Positions 35,794 through 48,677 of a stretch of 64,000 bases of DNA are shown here, piece after piece (positions within the stretch are counted from its first letter, which is position 1; each line of letters starts with the position of its first letter). This DNA comes from Nelumbo lutea (taxonomy: Eukaryota; Streptophyta; Magnoliopsida; Proteales; Nelumbonaceae): the NCBI GenBank assembly GCA_022828595.1, contig JAKGHH010000005.1:52385655-52449654 (forward strand), read 5' to 3'. The notes below the pieces were generated by a model. It saw nothing but the letters and a program-made list of their open reading frames with translations. It ran no database searches and had not been told where the DNA came from. A program made the position numbers and the translations under genes.

Positions 35794-38700
35794 TTTGGCG
35801 CCGTCTGTGGGAAAGACTAAGGTGGCCGACGACCTCGAACTGGAGCGGCCTACAGAACAAGGCGACGAACGAGCCGCGCCCGCGGAAGGAACAATCGCCA
35901 TTCCGACCTCAGCAGTAGACCCAGCACGGACGCTTCAAATCGATGCTTCTATCCATAAACCTTTACGATCCGAACTGGTAAGTTTCTTACTTCAAATTTT
36001 GGATATTTTTGCATGGTCTGCGGCAGAGATGCCCGGTATAGACCCCGACCTTGTAAATCACAAGTTGAATATTGATCCTGTAGTTAGGCCCGTTAGATAA
36101 AAGAAATGCAACCTAGCCCCGGAGCGGTGGAAAGCGGTCGATGAGGAGGTCGAGAAGCTCCTCGCAGCTGACTTCATAAGAGAAGTCCATTACTCGAGCT
36201 GGGTAGCCAACCCTGTTTTGGTAAAGAAGACTAACGACAAGTGGCGCATGTGCGTCGACTGCGCTGACCTAAACCGAGCCTGTCGAAAGACTGCTTCTCG
36301 CTCCCCAGAATTGACCGTTTGGTAGATGCGACCTCAAGGCACGAGTTGTTGAGTTTCTTAGACGCCTATTCGGGCTATAACCAAATAAAGATGGACCTGG
36401 AAGATGAAAAAAAAGACTGCCTTCATCACGGAGTTTGGTCTATACTGTTACAAGGTTATGCCCTTCGGGTTGAAAAACGTAGAGGCAACCTTTCAAAGGC
36501 TTGAAAATAAGTTGTGTACGCCATTAATTGGCTGAAAAGTAGAGTGCTATGTAGACGACATGGTCGTCAAAACTCAGTTGTCACATGAATTAATACAAGA
36601 CTTGCATTTCATTTTTGAAATTTTGCGTTATGAGATTGAACCCAAACAAGTGTGCATTTGGTGTGACCTCGGGCAAGTTCCTAGGATACATCGTTAACCG
36701 GCGCGACATTGAGGTCAAACTGGATAAGATTAAGGCCATATTAGATATGAGACCACCCCAAAAGTTGAAGGAGGTTCAGAGGTTGAATGGCCGCATAGCC
36801 GCCCTAAGCCGCTTCATGTCCAAATCGGTGGACCGTTGTCTGTCGTTCTTTAAGGCAATCAAGAGCAAAGGGTTCGAATGGACCCAAGATTGTCAACTCT
36901 CCTTCGACGAGCTCAAGAAATACCTCGCTAGTGTGCCGATCTTAGCCCGGCCCGAGGAGGGTGATGTTTTAGAACTGTACCTCTCGGCAAGCGACGAAGT
37001 GGTCAATTCGATACTAATAAAGGAAGTAGATCGGGTTCAACGACTCATCTATTATGTTAGTAAAGTATTGTAGGGAGCAGAGACGAGATATCCAAAAGAT
37101 AGAAAAGCTAGCGTACGAACTAATAATTGCAGCTCAGAAACTCCGCTCATACTTCCAGGCTCACACTGTTATCGTCCTCACCGACAAACCTCTGAGGCAA
37201 GTCTTACTTAAGCCTGAGGTCTCTGGTCGGTTGACAAAGTGGGCCGTTGAACTCAGCAAGTACGACCTCTAGTACAAGCCGCGAACTACCATTAAGGCTC
37301 AAGCCTTAGCAGATTTCATTGTCGAGTGCACATTCAGCTCCGAGGTTCCCAGGCCGGTTGAGCACGAGGCTCCCAGCTCGGGTGAGCCCGAAGCCCCAGG
37401 CCAATCGAGTTCGAGCCCCGTGAGGTAGGAGCCAGTGTGGCATCTCTCCTAGTTCGGCCAAGCGCGAGCTGGGATGAGCAGCCCTGGATCCTTCACATAG
37501 ATGGCTCCTCGAACCAACAGGGCAGTGGAGCCGGATAGTTTTGCACGGCCCAAGTGGCACAAAACTGGAGTATGCGCTACGCTTTGAGTTCGCGGCCTCT
37601 AACAATGAAGCGGAGTATGAGGCGTTGATAGCCGGACTAGCTCTAGCCATAGAAGTAAAAGCCAAGCACATCATTATCTGTAGTGACTCCCAGCTCATGG
37701 TCAACCAAGTCACTGGCGAGTAAGAAGCTCGCGGGCCAACCATGGTCGCCTACTTAGCCAAAGTCAAAGAGGCCCTACTCAACTTCCAGTCACACTTCAT
37801 CAGACAAATCCCTGGGTCAGAGAACGCTGAGGTCGACGACCTGTCCAGGTTGGCCAGCTCCGGCGACATCACCATGAGAACCGTGTACATAGAAGACATG
37901 CCTCGGCCTAGCATTCTCGGGGGGCAGAGGAGGTCGCTCCTGTCGTTCAAGCAGAGCCAAGCTGGATTGACCCACTCGCGAGCTTCTTGCTACACGGGAC
38001 CCTTCCTGTAGATCGCAATGCAGCCAAAAGGGTGCAGCGCCAAACAGCCAAATACGTCATGATAGACGAACGGCTGTACCAGAGATCCTACACGCTCCCC
38101 TACATGCGTTGCTTGCGACCTACCGAAATCGAGCTCGTACTCCGTGACATGAGGGTTTGTGCGGCGGACAGTTGGGGGGCAGGACCCTTGCCCAACAGGC
38201 ACTTCGACAGGGGTATTATTGGCCAACAATGAAGGCAGATGCCATTGAACTCATTAAAAAATGTGACAAATGCTAGAAACACGCCAATATCCACCACCAA
38301 CCTGCTGTCGACCTCAAGTATCTCACCAGCCTGTGGCCTTTCGCATAATGGGGCATCGATCTACTCGGGCCATTCCCGCTAGCAACGGGTGGGAGAAAGT
38401 TCTTAGTAGTAGCAATGAACTACTTCACCAAGTGGGTAGAAATTGAACCCCTTGTAACGATCACAACCCAGAACGTCCAAAACTTCTTTTGGAAGAATAT
38501 CATGTGCCGCTTCGGATTACCTCGAGTATTGATTTCTGACAACGGCAAGTAGTTTGAGGACATCAAATTCCAAGACTGGTGCCAAGACATGGGAATCCGA
38601 CAGAATTTTACTTCAATCGCACACCCTCAAGCAAACGACCAGGCAGAAGTCACAAATAGAGCCATCCTCCGCGGACTGAAGGCACGATTGGATCGAGCTA

Positions 38701-39187
38701 AAGGGTTGTGGGCAGATGAGCTACCTAGTGTCCTATGGGCCTACCGGACCACGGAGAAGACCGCCATGGGAGAACACCATTCAATCTCACCTACGGCCCC
38801 AAAGCAGTTATCCCCGCAGAGATCGAAGTACCTACGCTGCAACTAGAAGCATACATTGATCAAACGAATGAAGATGAGCTCCGCACCAACCTCGATCTAC
38901 TCGACGAAGTAAGGGACCTCGCGTACATTAGGACCGCAACCTACCAGTAGAGAGTAGCTCGGTACTATAATGCCAGGGTCAAGAAGCGGAACCTCTGCGT
39001 TGGCGACCTAGTCCTTCGTAAAGTTATGGTACCTGAGCCCGGCACTGGCAAGCTTAGGTCCAACTGGGAAGGTCCTTACCGAGTGAAACGAGTGCTCAGG
39101 GAAGGAACGTACGAGCTCGAGACCCTCAAAGGGAAACAAGTACCTCGGGCATGGAATATTGTCAACTTAAGACAATACTATCTATAA
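35794..39187 (+). pseudogene. Gypsy (Tat lineage) pol without gag/protease, decayed
   Basis: After the primer-binding region only about 130 bp precede the reverse transcriptase N-terminus (FAWSAAEMPGIDPDLVNHKL), so gag and protease are deleted. RT landmarks: [45 protein letters not shown] near 36543. The first RNase H follows at about 36900-37290 and a second RNase H-like domain at about 37490-37740 (LEYALRFEFAASNNEAEYEA, IICSDSQLMVNQVTGE); that pair is diagnostic of the Tat lineage. Integrase keeps its D, D and E positions (GIDLLGPF, ISDNGK, QAEVTNRAI), though a frameshift near 38770 and many stops break it. The C-terminus (GKLRSNWEGPYRV, IVNLRQYYL) ends at 39187. Confidence 0.9.
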
Positions 39188-39811
39188 GAACTGAGTAGGC
39201 CACGAGCCACTCCCAAAGCCTAAGGCCTAGAATACTGAGCTAACATGACATCAGCGCAATAAGACCCAGTCGCCTCTATGGCATGGGCGAACTCTAGGAG
39301 AACGGATTATAAGTCGCTCCCTCAGCCTAAGGGCTAAAATGTCGAGCTAATGAAAAACCTCAGCAGCATACAAGACTTAGTCACCTCATCGGCATAAACT
39401 AAGTACTTGCAATTCCCAAGGCGCAGGCGATTCGGACACGAACCTTGTGACGAATAGCTCGCCCTGGCATGCAACAAGTTGAACTCGTTAAGGACAACTA
39501 ATGTCAACTTATCCCGTGTGCAGACAAGTCGAGCATGTACCCTACTATGTCACTCACCTCGGTGTACCTAAGGCTACCCCTACTAAGTATCGGAATACAG
39601 TTCGGGACCATGACAGTCGAGGAACCCTCACATCGGGTAATTGGCCAGGTAGCCTAACAGTTCATAACAAAAACAACCACTTTAGCAAGTAAAAGAAAAA
39701 TTGCACAAGTGTTTGGCAAAGCGAATTTTTCACTACGAAGATTTCAATACAAAGTTTCTGTTACAAGAGAAAGAGAAAGAGAAGACTAAGCCTATAAATA
39801 CAAGGACCGAG
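39188..39811. other. Tat element spacer between pol and the antisense ORF
   Basis: Non-coding sequence with repeated CCTAAGGCYTAGAATAYTGAG and AGCTAA words typical of the Tat internal spacer. No gene. Confidence 0.5.
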
Positions 39812-41860
39812 CTATTTCGGAGGCTCATCGTCTTTGCCAAGGACTCCCGCGGGGGTAGTAACTGGACCAGTAGCCTTTGCTTCATCATCGGCACCTTCGT
39901 CTTCAGAGTCCGGATCGTCTGCCGACTGGCGCACTATGTCAATGGTAATCTGGGAAGTGGTGATAGCGTCGGTGTCCATATCGGGGTAAAGGTGCCTGAT
40001 CAGCCATCGACTGAGCTTGAAGCCCTTGCGGTAAGCCTCGATCATCACGTCATCAAACTTCGACAACTGGACATAATCAATGACGGCCTGCACCTTGGTC
40101 TCCTCGAGGGCACACTCAAAAATCTTCGTCTTCTCCTTAATTTCAGCTCGGAGGAACTCCACCTCTCGCTCTAACTTTCCTTTGGCCTCTTTACGGCCCT
40201 GCATTTCAAGCTTCAGGGCATCCTAGTCTGCCCTAAGCTTATCCCGATCTGCCCTAAGGCTATCTCGGTCTGCCTTGAGACTGTCTACCTCCAGCCTAAT
40301 GCTTCCTGACCGACCTTGAAACCGTTTACTTCGACCCTTAGCATGTTCTTGTCTCGGGCCAGCTCGTTCTTCTCTGCCAGTAGCACCTCAATGAAGCTCT
40401 TCTAAGTTGAGGCGTCATTCTGAAGACGGTGGATTTGGCCCCGAGCTGCCCTCAAGTTCTAGTTGGACTAGAAGGTCAAGGTACGCACGGCTGTGTTCAA
40501 CTGCAAGAAGGAAACCAGTCAAAAAACGGGGGGGAGGGGGGAGAGAGAGAGAGAGAGAAAGGAAGAAAAGAGAGTCTTTCACAGGGAACTCACCACCATG
40601 GCATGGGAAGCAGCCCGACCACCAAGCTGACCAGGAGTGAGGTTAGCCCATTCCGTGACCTTTTCCGGGTACACGACCTCCTTGCTCTTTTGGCTACACC
40701 AGGGGCTCAGAATGCTTTTGCCCTCTAGCTCTCCAAGCTAGACGTCGTCATCTCCGCCACATGGGCGGACTCCTCGGAAGCTTCGGCAACAGCATCAGTA
40801 GGATGGGCCATGGCAGTTGTCCCCGCAGGGTGTGCCCCAGGGGTAGCTCCCATATCACCCCGACGACAGTCTCAGTAGGCTCCGTCGTGGGTTTTGTCGC
40901 CACTTCGGGGCCCTGAGGCACCATGTACAACGCGAGCCTTCTTGGCCATGTGCTTCTTCCTCTTCATTTGATGGAAGAGTAGTTGATTGTCAATCTTCTC
41001 TGCCTCCATAGGACCTACAGTGAAGCTCGGCGTTAGTAACCTCGGAGTAAACATATGAACAGAAAAGTCAAAATGAAGAAAAACCTACCCGGGCTCAAGC
41101 CGGCCTGGATGAGCTTCTCCTCGGATATGAAGTCTTTATAATTCAACCCGAGCTGAGCCAATGACAGGAGCGCCTTCTTGGTCTTCCCGTCTAGGATGAC
41201 ACCAGGGTCTTGAACGGCCATCCTCTAATCAGTGGGGAAGGGCCACCCCGTGCCGCTCCGAACTACGAAGTAGTCCCGCTTCCAGGCTGGGACTTTACTC
41301 GAGAGCTTGTGTATGAGTTTGAAACCTGGGCGAGGAGACAGGTAGTAAGACCGTCTGTGCTCGGGGAGAGTGCTCGAAGCACTCTTCTTTATGGCCAAAA
41401 TTGTGCTAAGAATATCTAAGTCTATGGAGAGAGAACGGTCAAAGCAAAGAGAAATGGACCCCACCACATTCCGTATGGAGTTCGGGTGGAGTTGGTCCAG
41501 AGTGATGTTAAAGTGTACCAGCGCCTCAACAATCAAAGGGTGAAGAGGAAGTCGGATTCTGACTACCAATTGCTCCCTAAAGATCACGATCTCCTCAGGA
41601 CCGTGCTCCCATGGAAAGTTGCCGACAGGAAGGCTATATGAGTATTCCCTAGGGAGGTTAAACCTCTGTATGAGGTCCTGAAGCCTCTCCGAAGTCATTG
41701 TGGAAGGACCGAACTGATCTAGCTCCTGACTTCGGTGGGAGGTGGACGCCAGATGACCCGAAGCCGCCTGTACATCAGACGACTGGGCGGTAGAGGAGCC
41801 GCCCTGAGTCGAGGTACCTACCTCGGGCTCGTCAATTAGGCTATCTACGTTAGACGACAT
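39812..41860 (-). pseudogene. Tat antisense ORF (Transposase_28-like), broken
   Basis: On the strand opposite to pol, an ATG at 41860 opens a 211-aa frame with LQDLIQRFNLPREYSY, LPLHPLIVEALVHFNI and QLHPNSIRNVVGSISLCF, the conserved core of the plant putative gypsy-type transposon family (Transposase_28). A stop at 41225 replaces a likely Trp codon; coding resumes with MAVQDPGVILDGK and LNYKDFISEEKL. Possible introns follow (donor GTAGGT near 41090, acceptor near 41012). The C-terminus at 40204-39812 is a charged coiled coil (KLEREVEFLRAEIKEKTK) ending in an acidic tail (DPDSEDEGADDEAK). Tat elements often carry such an antisense gene; its role is unknown. Confidence 0.75.
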
Positions 41861-42039
41861 TACGAAGCAAAGGGGGAAGGATACTTAGAAAAGAAAGAGG
41901 AGCTAGGGGACTCACCACAGGAAACGCGAATTGACTAGAAGAACGAACTGAGCTAGAAGACCGAGGTAGGAACCTCAGACACGAGCTCAACTTTGACGCT
42001 GGAGACTTTGTGGCAAAGAAATGGCCAAGGGTCCCCCAC

Positions 42040-42049
42040 TATTTATAGC
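42040..42049 (-). promoter_or_regulatory. TATA box of the antisense ORF
   Basis: Minus strand GGCTATAAATAGTGGGG, about 180 bp upstream of the ATG at 41860. This suggests that the antisense ORF had its own promoter rather than depending on read-through. Confidence 0.5.
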
Positions 42050-42325
42050 CGCTACGCCCGAGCATTAACGGGCACGATCAAAACGATCCAACGGCTTTCA
42101 GAAAAATCGGCTACGGGTTCTTTGAGGTGAAATCAGTTTAGCACGTTTTTTCGCGTCCACGTCCAAATCGCGTGACGTCCACGCGTAAATTGGATGCGAC
42201 CCGAGTCCCTTTTGACGGAGTTGGGATCTAGACCAGTCCAGCTTGGCGAAACATGTGACAAAGCGGCATGAGTACGGAAGCCAAATCCACCAGGCGCAAT
42301 ATGAACTCCCCGCGTTGGGTCAACA

Positions 42326-42593
42326 CCGCCTCTAAATTGGACTTTTAGAGGCACATATGACTGCCTCCACTGCACTAATGCTAAAAGTCCTATATAGAGG
42401 CAATTAAAAGTGCCTCTGAAAATTCAATTTAGAGGCGCATTTGAACGCCTCTAAAGGATTTTATGGCAATTTTATGTGCATCTAAAAGAAATCTAAGAAA
42501 AGGAAAGATCTGTATGCTTTAATATTTAGAGGCACTTTTGGGTGCCTCTAAAAAGGTTCCAAGTTTTTTTTTTTTTTTAAGTGCAATATATTG
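42326..42593. repeat. Second copy of the CACTA left subterminal region
   Basis: Starting at CCGCCTCTAAATTGGAC this stretch repeats 34663-34925 with a few per cent changes and a longer T run, and ends in the same TATTG before the second LTR. It interrupts the Tat element just where its 3' untranslated region and polypurine tract should be. It is therefore not part of the retroelement. Confidence 0.85.
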
Positions 42594-43473
42594 TGATTGA
42601 GGATGATTTGGCCCGACCTCGTAGCTCGGGTACACGTGGGCGTGACCTTGCTCAAAGGATGACTCAACGTGACAGCATAGCAGGCGTAGCCTCAACTCAG
42701 AGGGAGGGTCCCACCGAGTTGAGCCAGACAACTCGGCAGGATAGACTACTCGTCGGGAGCCGCCTGGCTTGCACCTCCTCCCTGGGGCTAAAGCACCCCG
42801 AGCTCGGGGTCCCTTGACCTTTTCTAAATACTCGAGCTCCTCCCAGTGGACCTCGAGCCATTCCCAAACAGGAACACATCGATTCGCCTATAAATACACT
42901 AAGGTGAAAACACCTTGGGTCAGACAGCTCGGTTTAGCTTGCCACGAGCAGCTCGCCGCTTACGAGATAGCCTGACATAGGGTAACTCGCAGAAGGGGAG
43001 TTCGGCATACTGCAGGAAGACTCTTTCCCGACCACCGTACCCGACAAATCTGGGGACAGTAGCCACATCTCTCGTCAGATAGCATCGTGCCTGCCACCTT
43101 AGAGGGTGCCTTACACTTAACAGGTACGTACCCTGCAATGACGGCCCCGCGCGTGTCACCTTAGCCCTGCCTGCAACGGCTACGACAAGTTGACAGTGGC
43201 GGTTATACCTGCCCTGTCAGAGGCCAGTGGGCCTGATGCAACGGAATTCTATTTTAATGAGCCTATTCTCAAAGAACGAGGTATCATCTTCTATACTCGC
43301 GCTATCTGCACTCTTAGCCTTTGTCTTCTCCTTGCTTCTCCTATAGAGTACTAACTTAAGCATCGGAGTGTTCCCGCCGGGTAACCCCCGGGGATTCTTC
43401 TTCCACATCTCAGATATCTTCCAGGATGAGCCACGTGAGTGCCAGCTAGGAGTGACTAGATTGCGCTACATCA
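42594..43473 (+). repeat. Second LTR, flanked on both sides by TATTG
   Basis: 880 bp, starts TGATTGAGGATG and ends GCTACATCA like the first LTR. TATTG lies immediately before (42589-42593) and after (43474-43478). Taken alone it has the structure of a solo LTR inserted in the CACTA element. The TATA box and leader words match the first LTR; the two LTRs differ at scattered positions and small indels. Confidence 0.85.
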
Positions 43474-43478
43474 TATTG

Positions 43479-44442
43479 TCAACATTGCTACATAAAAATT
43501 CTAATTTATACACTTGTATGAAAATATATATAAAATCCAAAAAGATACACCTTATCCATAAAATTCAAATTGACTTTCATCATCATTTTAAGAACAAAAA
43601 AAAAAAAATCACAACATTCAACCCTCATTATATTCATTCTTCCTTTTGATTAGATGTCTTTTTTTTTAACAACCTACAAATCATAGAGTATTCCAAAAGA
43701 AATTCCTTTTCACATGTCTAAAAATAAATTTCTTTGTAGTCTTCATCCAATCATTTCTTCCTCTACAACCTGCAAAGAAAAGCAACAAAAAGAGAAAAAA
43801 AAGTAAATAGGTATAATTTTTTGTAAATTAATAGCCATCCAAGTCTGGCAATGTGGGTGTAGGGACAAAAATGGCGATCAATTTGGCAAAAAACACAACA
43901 TTCAAACCAACACTACTAAAGAGACAATAATGGGGATCAATTCCGATTTCAGACAATTGGATACCCTTTGCAGCCCTACTGAGGTTGATTAACCATACCA
44001 CAAAGGCCCTGATCACTTTTTGATTAGTTAATTATCTAGCTAAATGCACCTACTTGCTAAGTGTTTCCTAGGAAAGAGAAAGACTTACTTGGACAAATGC
44101 ATTTACCCATGTTCTTTTATTTCCCATGTAATGTAATGACCATTTTAACCATAAAAATGGCAGAAAAAAAATATGCACTTAAAAATACAATAGGTACTAT
44201 CATCTTCAAAAGCCATAAATGGGTTAGTTGTCACATTAGCCAAACAAGGGGTTAACATGAATCAGTTGTATTGGCTCAATTATAACATAATGGTAGTTGG
44301 AGACTGTAAATACTTCTAGTTCATTTTAATAAAAGTCTATTATTTGTTTACATAGACTGGAGCATACAAATGGGTTAGTTTCCAAGCAATGGAACTCCAC
44401 ATCAAATGGTTTAGCCAAATCTAAGGTGAGAACGATCTTTTG
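43479..44442. other. CACTA interior, no recognised gene
   Basis: AT-rich sequence resuming directly after the retroelement's target duplication. It holds several short random frames and no recognised domain. It may be captured host DNA or element backbone. Confidence 0.4.
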
Positions 44443-45424
44443 CAGGGATGAGCATAGTTCAGTTTTACCGAATAACTGAACCGAAATTTCAGTTTCGGTG
44501 CATTCGGTTTGGCTTGTTCGGATATTCAGTTCGGTTTCGATTTTTAATTTTGGTTCTTTAATATTCGGTTTTCGGTTTCGGTTGGAGTATTTTGCATTTC
44601 GGTTTTAATCGAAATAACCGATATTATAAGGATATATTAGTAATTATACTAAAACCAATTTGTTTAGGCCCGCCAAAACCATTGAAACTTGAGAGGCATT
44701 CAAGGCGTCTGACTAACTGGGCGGGATGTCCCGTCATCACTCTTATCATGTTTTTTGTCATATTTGGGGAACTGAAGTGATGGCATGATACACGTATATA
44801 GTTGCTCTACAAAAATTCGGTCCATCAAAGAGAAAAGCCATTAGTAAACCCAGCATCATCCGCTGATTATTTGTCCTTTTATTTTATCTTCTCTCTCACT
44901 AGTTAGGAGCACTGAAAGGCGAAAGCAATAATTGCGTACTTAAAAAGGTATCTGCATTTACTCCCGAAGGTGGTTCCCAAAGGAGCAATGGAAAACCATT
45001 AATATTAGGGGTGAGCAAATGTTTCTCGACGGGCGTAAGTCTCTCTCCAAATCTGTGTTTGGTGACAGGCGACTGGCTGTCTTTCCACTTCTCACTTTCC
45101 TCTTCGAAGCAACCTCATACTCCGGCGACGGCGACGGCGACGGCGAGCAGCAAGTCGGTTGTCGAAGTCTCTTACTCTCAGTTATGTAATATTTATTATT
45201 GTTTATTTTTTTCTTTTCTTTCTCATTTTGCAATTTTCTGTCAATTTTTGTAATTTTCGGTTTTAATCTAAAAAATCGAATTAACCGTTAATTAAATTTG
45301 GTACGGTTTGTTCAGTTTAACCTAAATTCGGTTTCAATTCGGTTGCCACATTTCATAGTTCGGTTTCTAAAAATTCGGTTTATTTGGTTCGGTTTTAAAC
45401 CAGAAAACCGTTTGCTCACCCCTA
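44443..45424. mobile_element. Non-autonomous hAT-like element (982 bp)
   Basis: Starts CAGGGATGAGCATAG, ends TTTGCTCACCCCTA, and is flanked by the identical octamer ATCTTTTG (44435-44442 and 45425-45432), the 8-bp duplication of hAT. The arms are made of CGGTTCGGTTT-type words. A second copy of the terminus, TAGGGGTGAGCAAATG, lies inside at 45006, so the element is composite. Between 45065 and 45190 a GC-rich insert with (GGCGAC)n is unlike the rest and may be a captured host exon. Confidence 0.75.
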
Positions 45425-45906
45425 ATCTTTTGCACAGCCACAGCTCCCCCTCCCACATGCTACCTTTTAAGATTTCATTATGAAAACAGGCGACTGGCTG
45501 TCTTTCCACTTCTCACTTTCCTCTTCGAAGCAACCTCATACTCCGGCGACGGCGACGGCGACGGCGAGCAGCAAGTCGGTTGTCGAAGTCTCTTACTCTC
45601 AGTTATGTAATATTTATTATTGTTTATTTTTTTCTTTTCTTTCTCATTTTGCAATTTTCTGTCAATTTTTGTAATTTTCGGTTTTAATCTAAAAAATCGA
45701 ATTAACCGTTAATTAAATTTGGTACGGTTTGTTCAGTTTAACCTAAATTCGGTTTCAATTCGGTTGCCACATTTCATAGTTCGGTTTCTAAAAATTCGGT
45801 TTATTTGGTTCGGTTTTAAACCAGAAAACCGTTTGCTCACCCCTAATCTTTTGCACAGCCACAGCTCCCCCTCCCACATGCTACCTTTTAAGATTTCATT
45901 ATGAAA
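45065..45906. repeat. Apparently perfect 421-bp tandem duplication
   Basis: Unit 1 (45065-45485) and unit 2 (45486-45906) begin ACAGGCGACTGG and end TTTCATTATGAAA. I found no difference between them by eye. The unit covers the right 360 bp of the hAT-like element plus 61 bp of flank. The duplicated frame (64 and 61 aa) is not a recognised protein. Confidence 0.9.
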
Positions 45907-47266
45907 GAAACACTATCAAGGAATTTTTGTTTCAAAGATAAAAAAGATAACGGGCATACAATTTCTGTGGCATCTACTCTTGTCCCAATTCTCTTTAAGC
46001 GAACCTCACTCTTTTTGAATTTTAACCTGAAAAAGATCAAGAGAGTTTTGGAGTCAACATTTGTGAAATGAAATTACATGAATTACATTTATTGCAAGAG
46101 GAAGTCGGGCTTTAAAACATACAGATTCGTCTGAAGTCGTATAGTTTAGCATGTCTCTAGATAGAAGCATTATACATATAGAAAATAAAATAAGTAGGAA
46201 AAAATGACTAAGCTTCATAAGAATTGCAATAGAAGTGTTCACTCAACTATTTAAAGAATAAGTGGATAAAAGCAATGTCACCTAGATCAAGCAATGACAA
46301 AATATTGATGCAATTGGATAGCAAATTAAGTAGTGAATGTTAATTACCCACATGGATTTAAGCTAATTTTAAAGTATCTAGGTAACATAGAATAAAGGAA
46401 AAAGTAAGGGCCATATGAGCATGTATCTAAAGTCCAGATGATTCTGTGGGGTGATAGCTGTCAATAGATTTAACTGAACTATTTAATCAATTAATTGGGT
46501 CATTCACTGGCTTACTGTCCATTTTATTGCAACCTGATATCCATCATATGAGTAGTGATTAATATTTGGTACATTTGTAAAGTGAAAAACAAATGATAGG
46601 ATAGGTTGTCTCATATGTGTATGACATCCATGTAGACACCAATAAATGAAAAAAAGTACATTGTTATAACAAGATTAGGAAGGACCTTACACGGTTTGAC
46701 ACAAAAATCTGAACAGGCCCAACTTCAACAAAGAAACCCATATGCAAATGTTCCAAATATGGTCAAATATAATTGCCAACAATTGTAACACAATTGTACC
46801 ACATGGAACTGTTGGAACAGTCTGTGATCCACAAAAATTTGAAGAATTTGGTTTTCACTTGCTTTTAAAAGTCTCAGAGAAAACCAGAATCACATAACAA
46901 AGGCAGTGCCAATATGAAGGTAACACGTATTGCAATTCTAAATGAAAGCATGCACACATCCTTTGTTATACGATAATATAGGCTGCAAAAGAATCGAATC
47001 GAATTAGGATAGGGGTAATTTGATAGCAGGCCAATGTCCAAACCGAAACTCCTAGTGTACAAGCATGGTCCAATTTTTCCTAAGATCATAAAAGTATATA
47101 TACAATTACCATATCATTTGCAGAAAAAAAAAATCCTAAACCAAGAAGGCTAAAATAGAAGAAATGTAATTCCATCTATATACTAGGCAGTTCAAACAAA
47201 ACTGCTCTCAAAATCACTAGATTTTCTTAAATCAAAACAAATCCGTAACAAAGGATGGATATAAAC
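45907..47266. other. CACTA interior, no recognised gene
   Basis: AT-rich sequence without repeats or domains that I recognise. It could be intergenic or intron DNA picked up with the RPL23A exon on its right. Confidence 0.4.

Positions 47267-48677
<1,411 letters not shown>

Noticed and set aside
34913..35918. Several 60-120 aa frames in the LTRs
   Set aside because: They lie within LTR sequence on both strands and repeat in the second LTR; they have no family resemblance.
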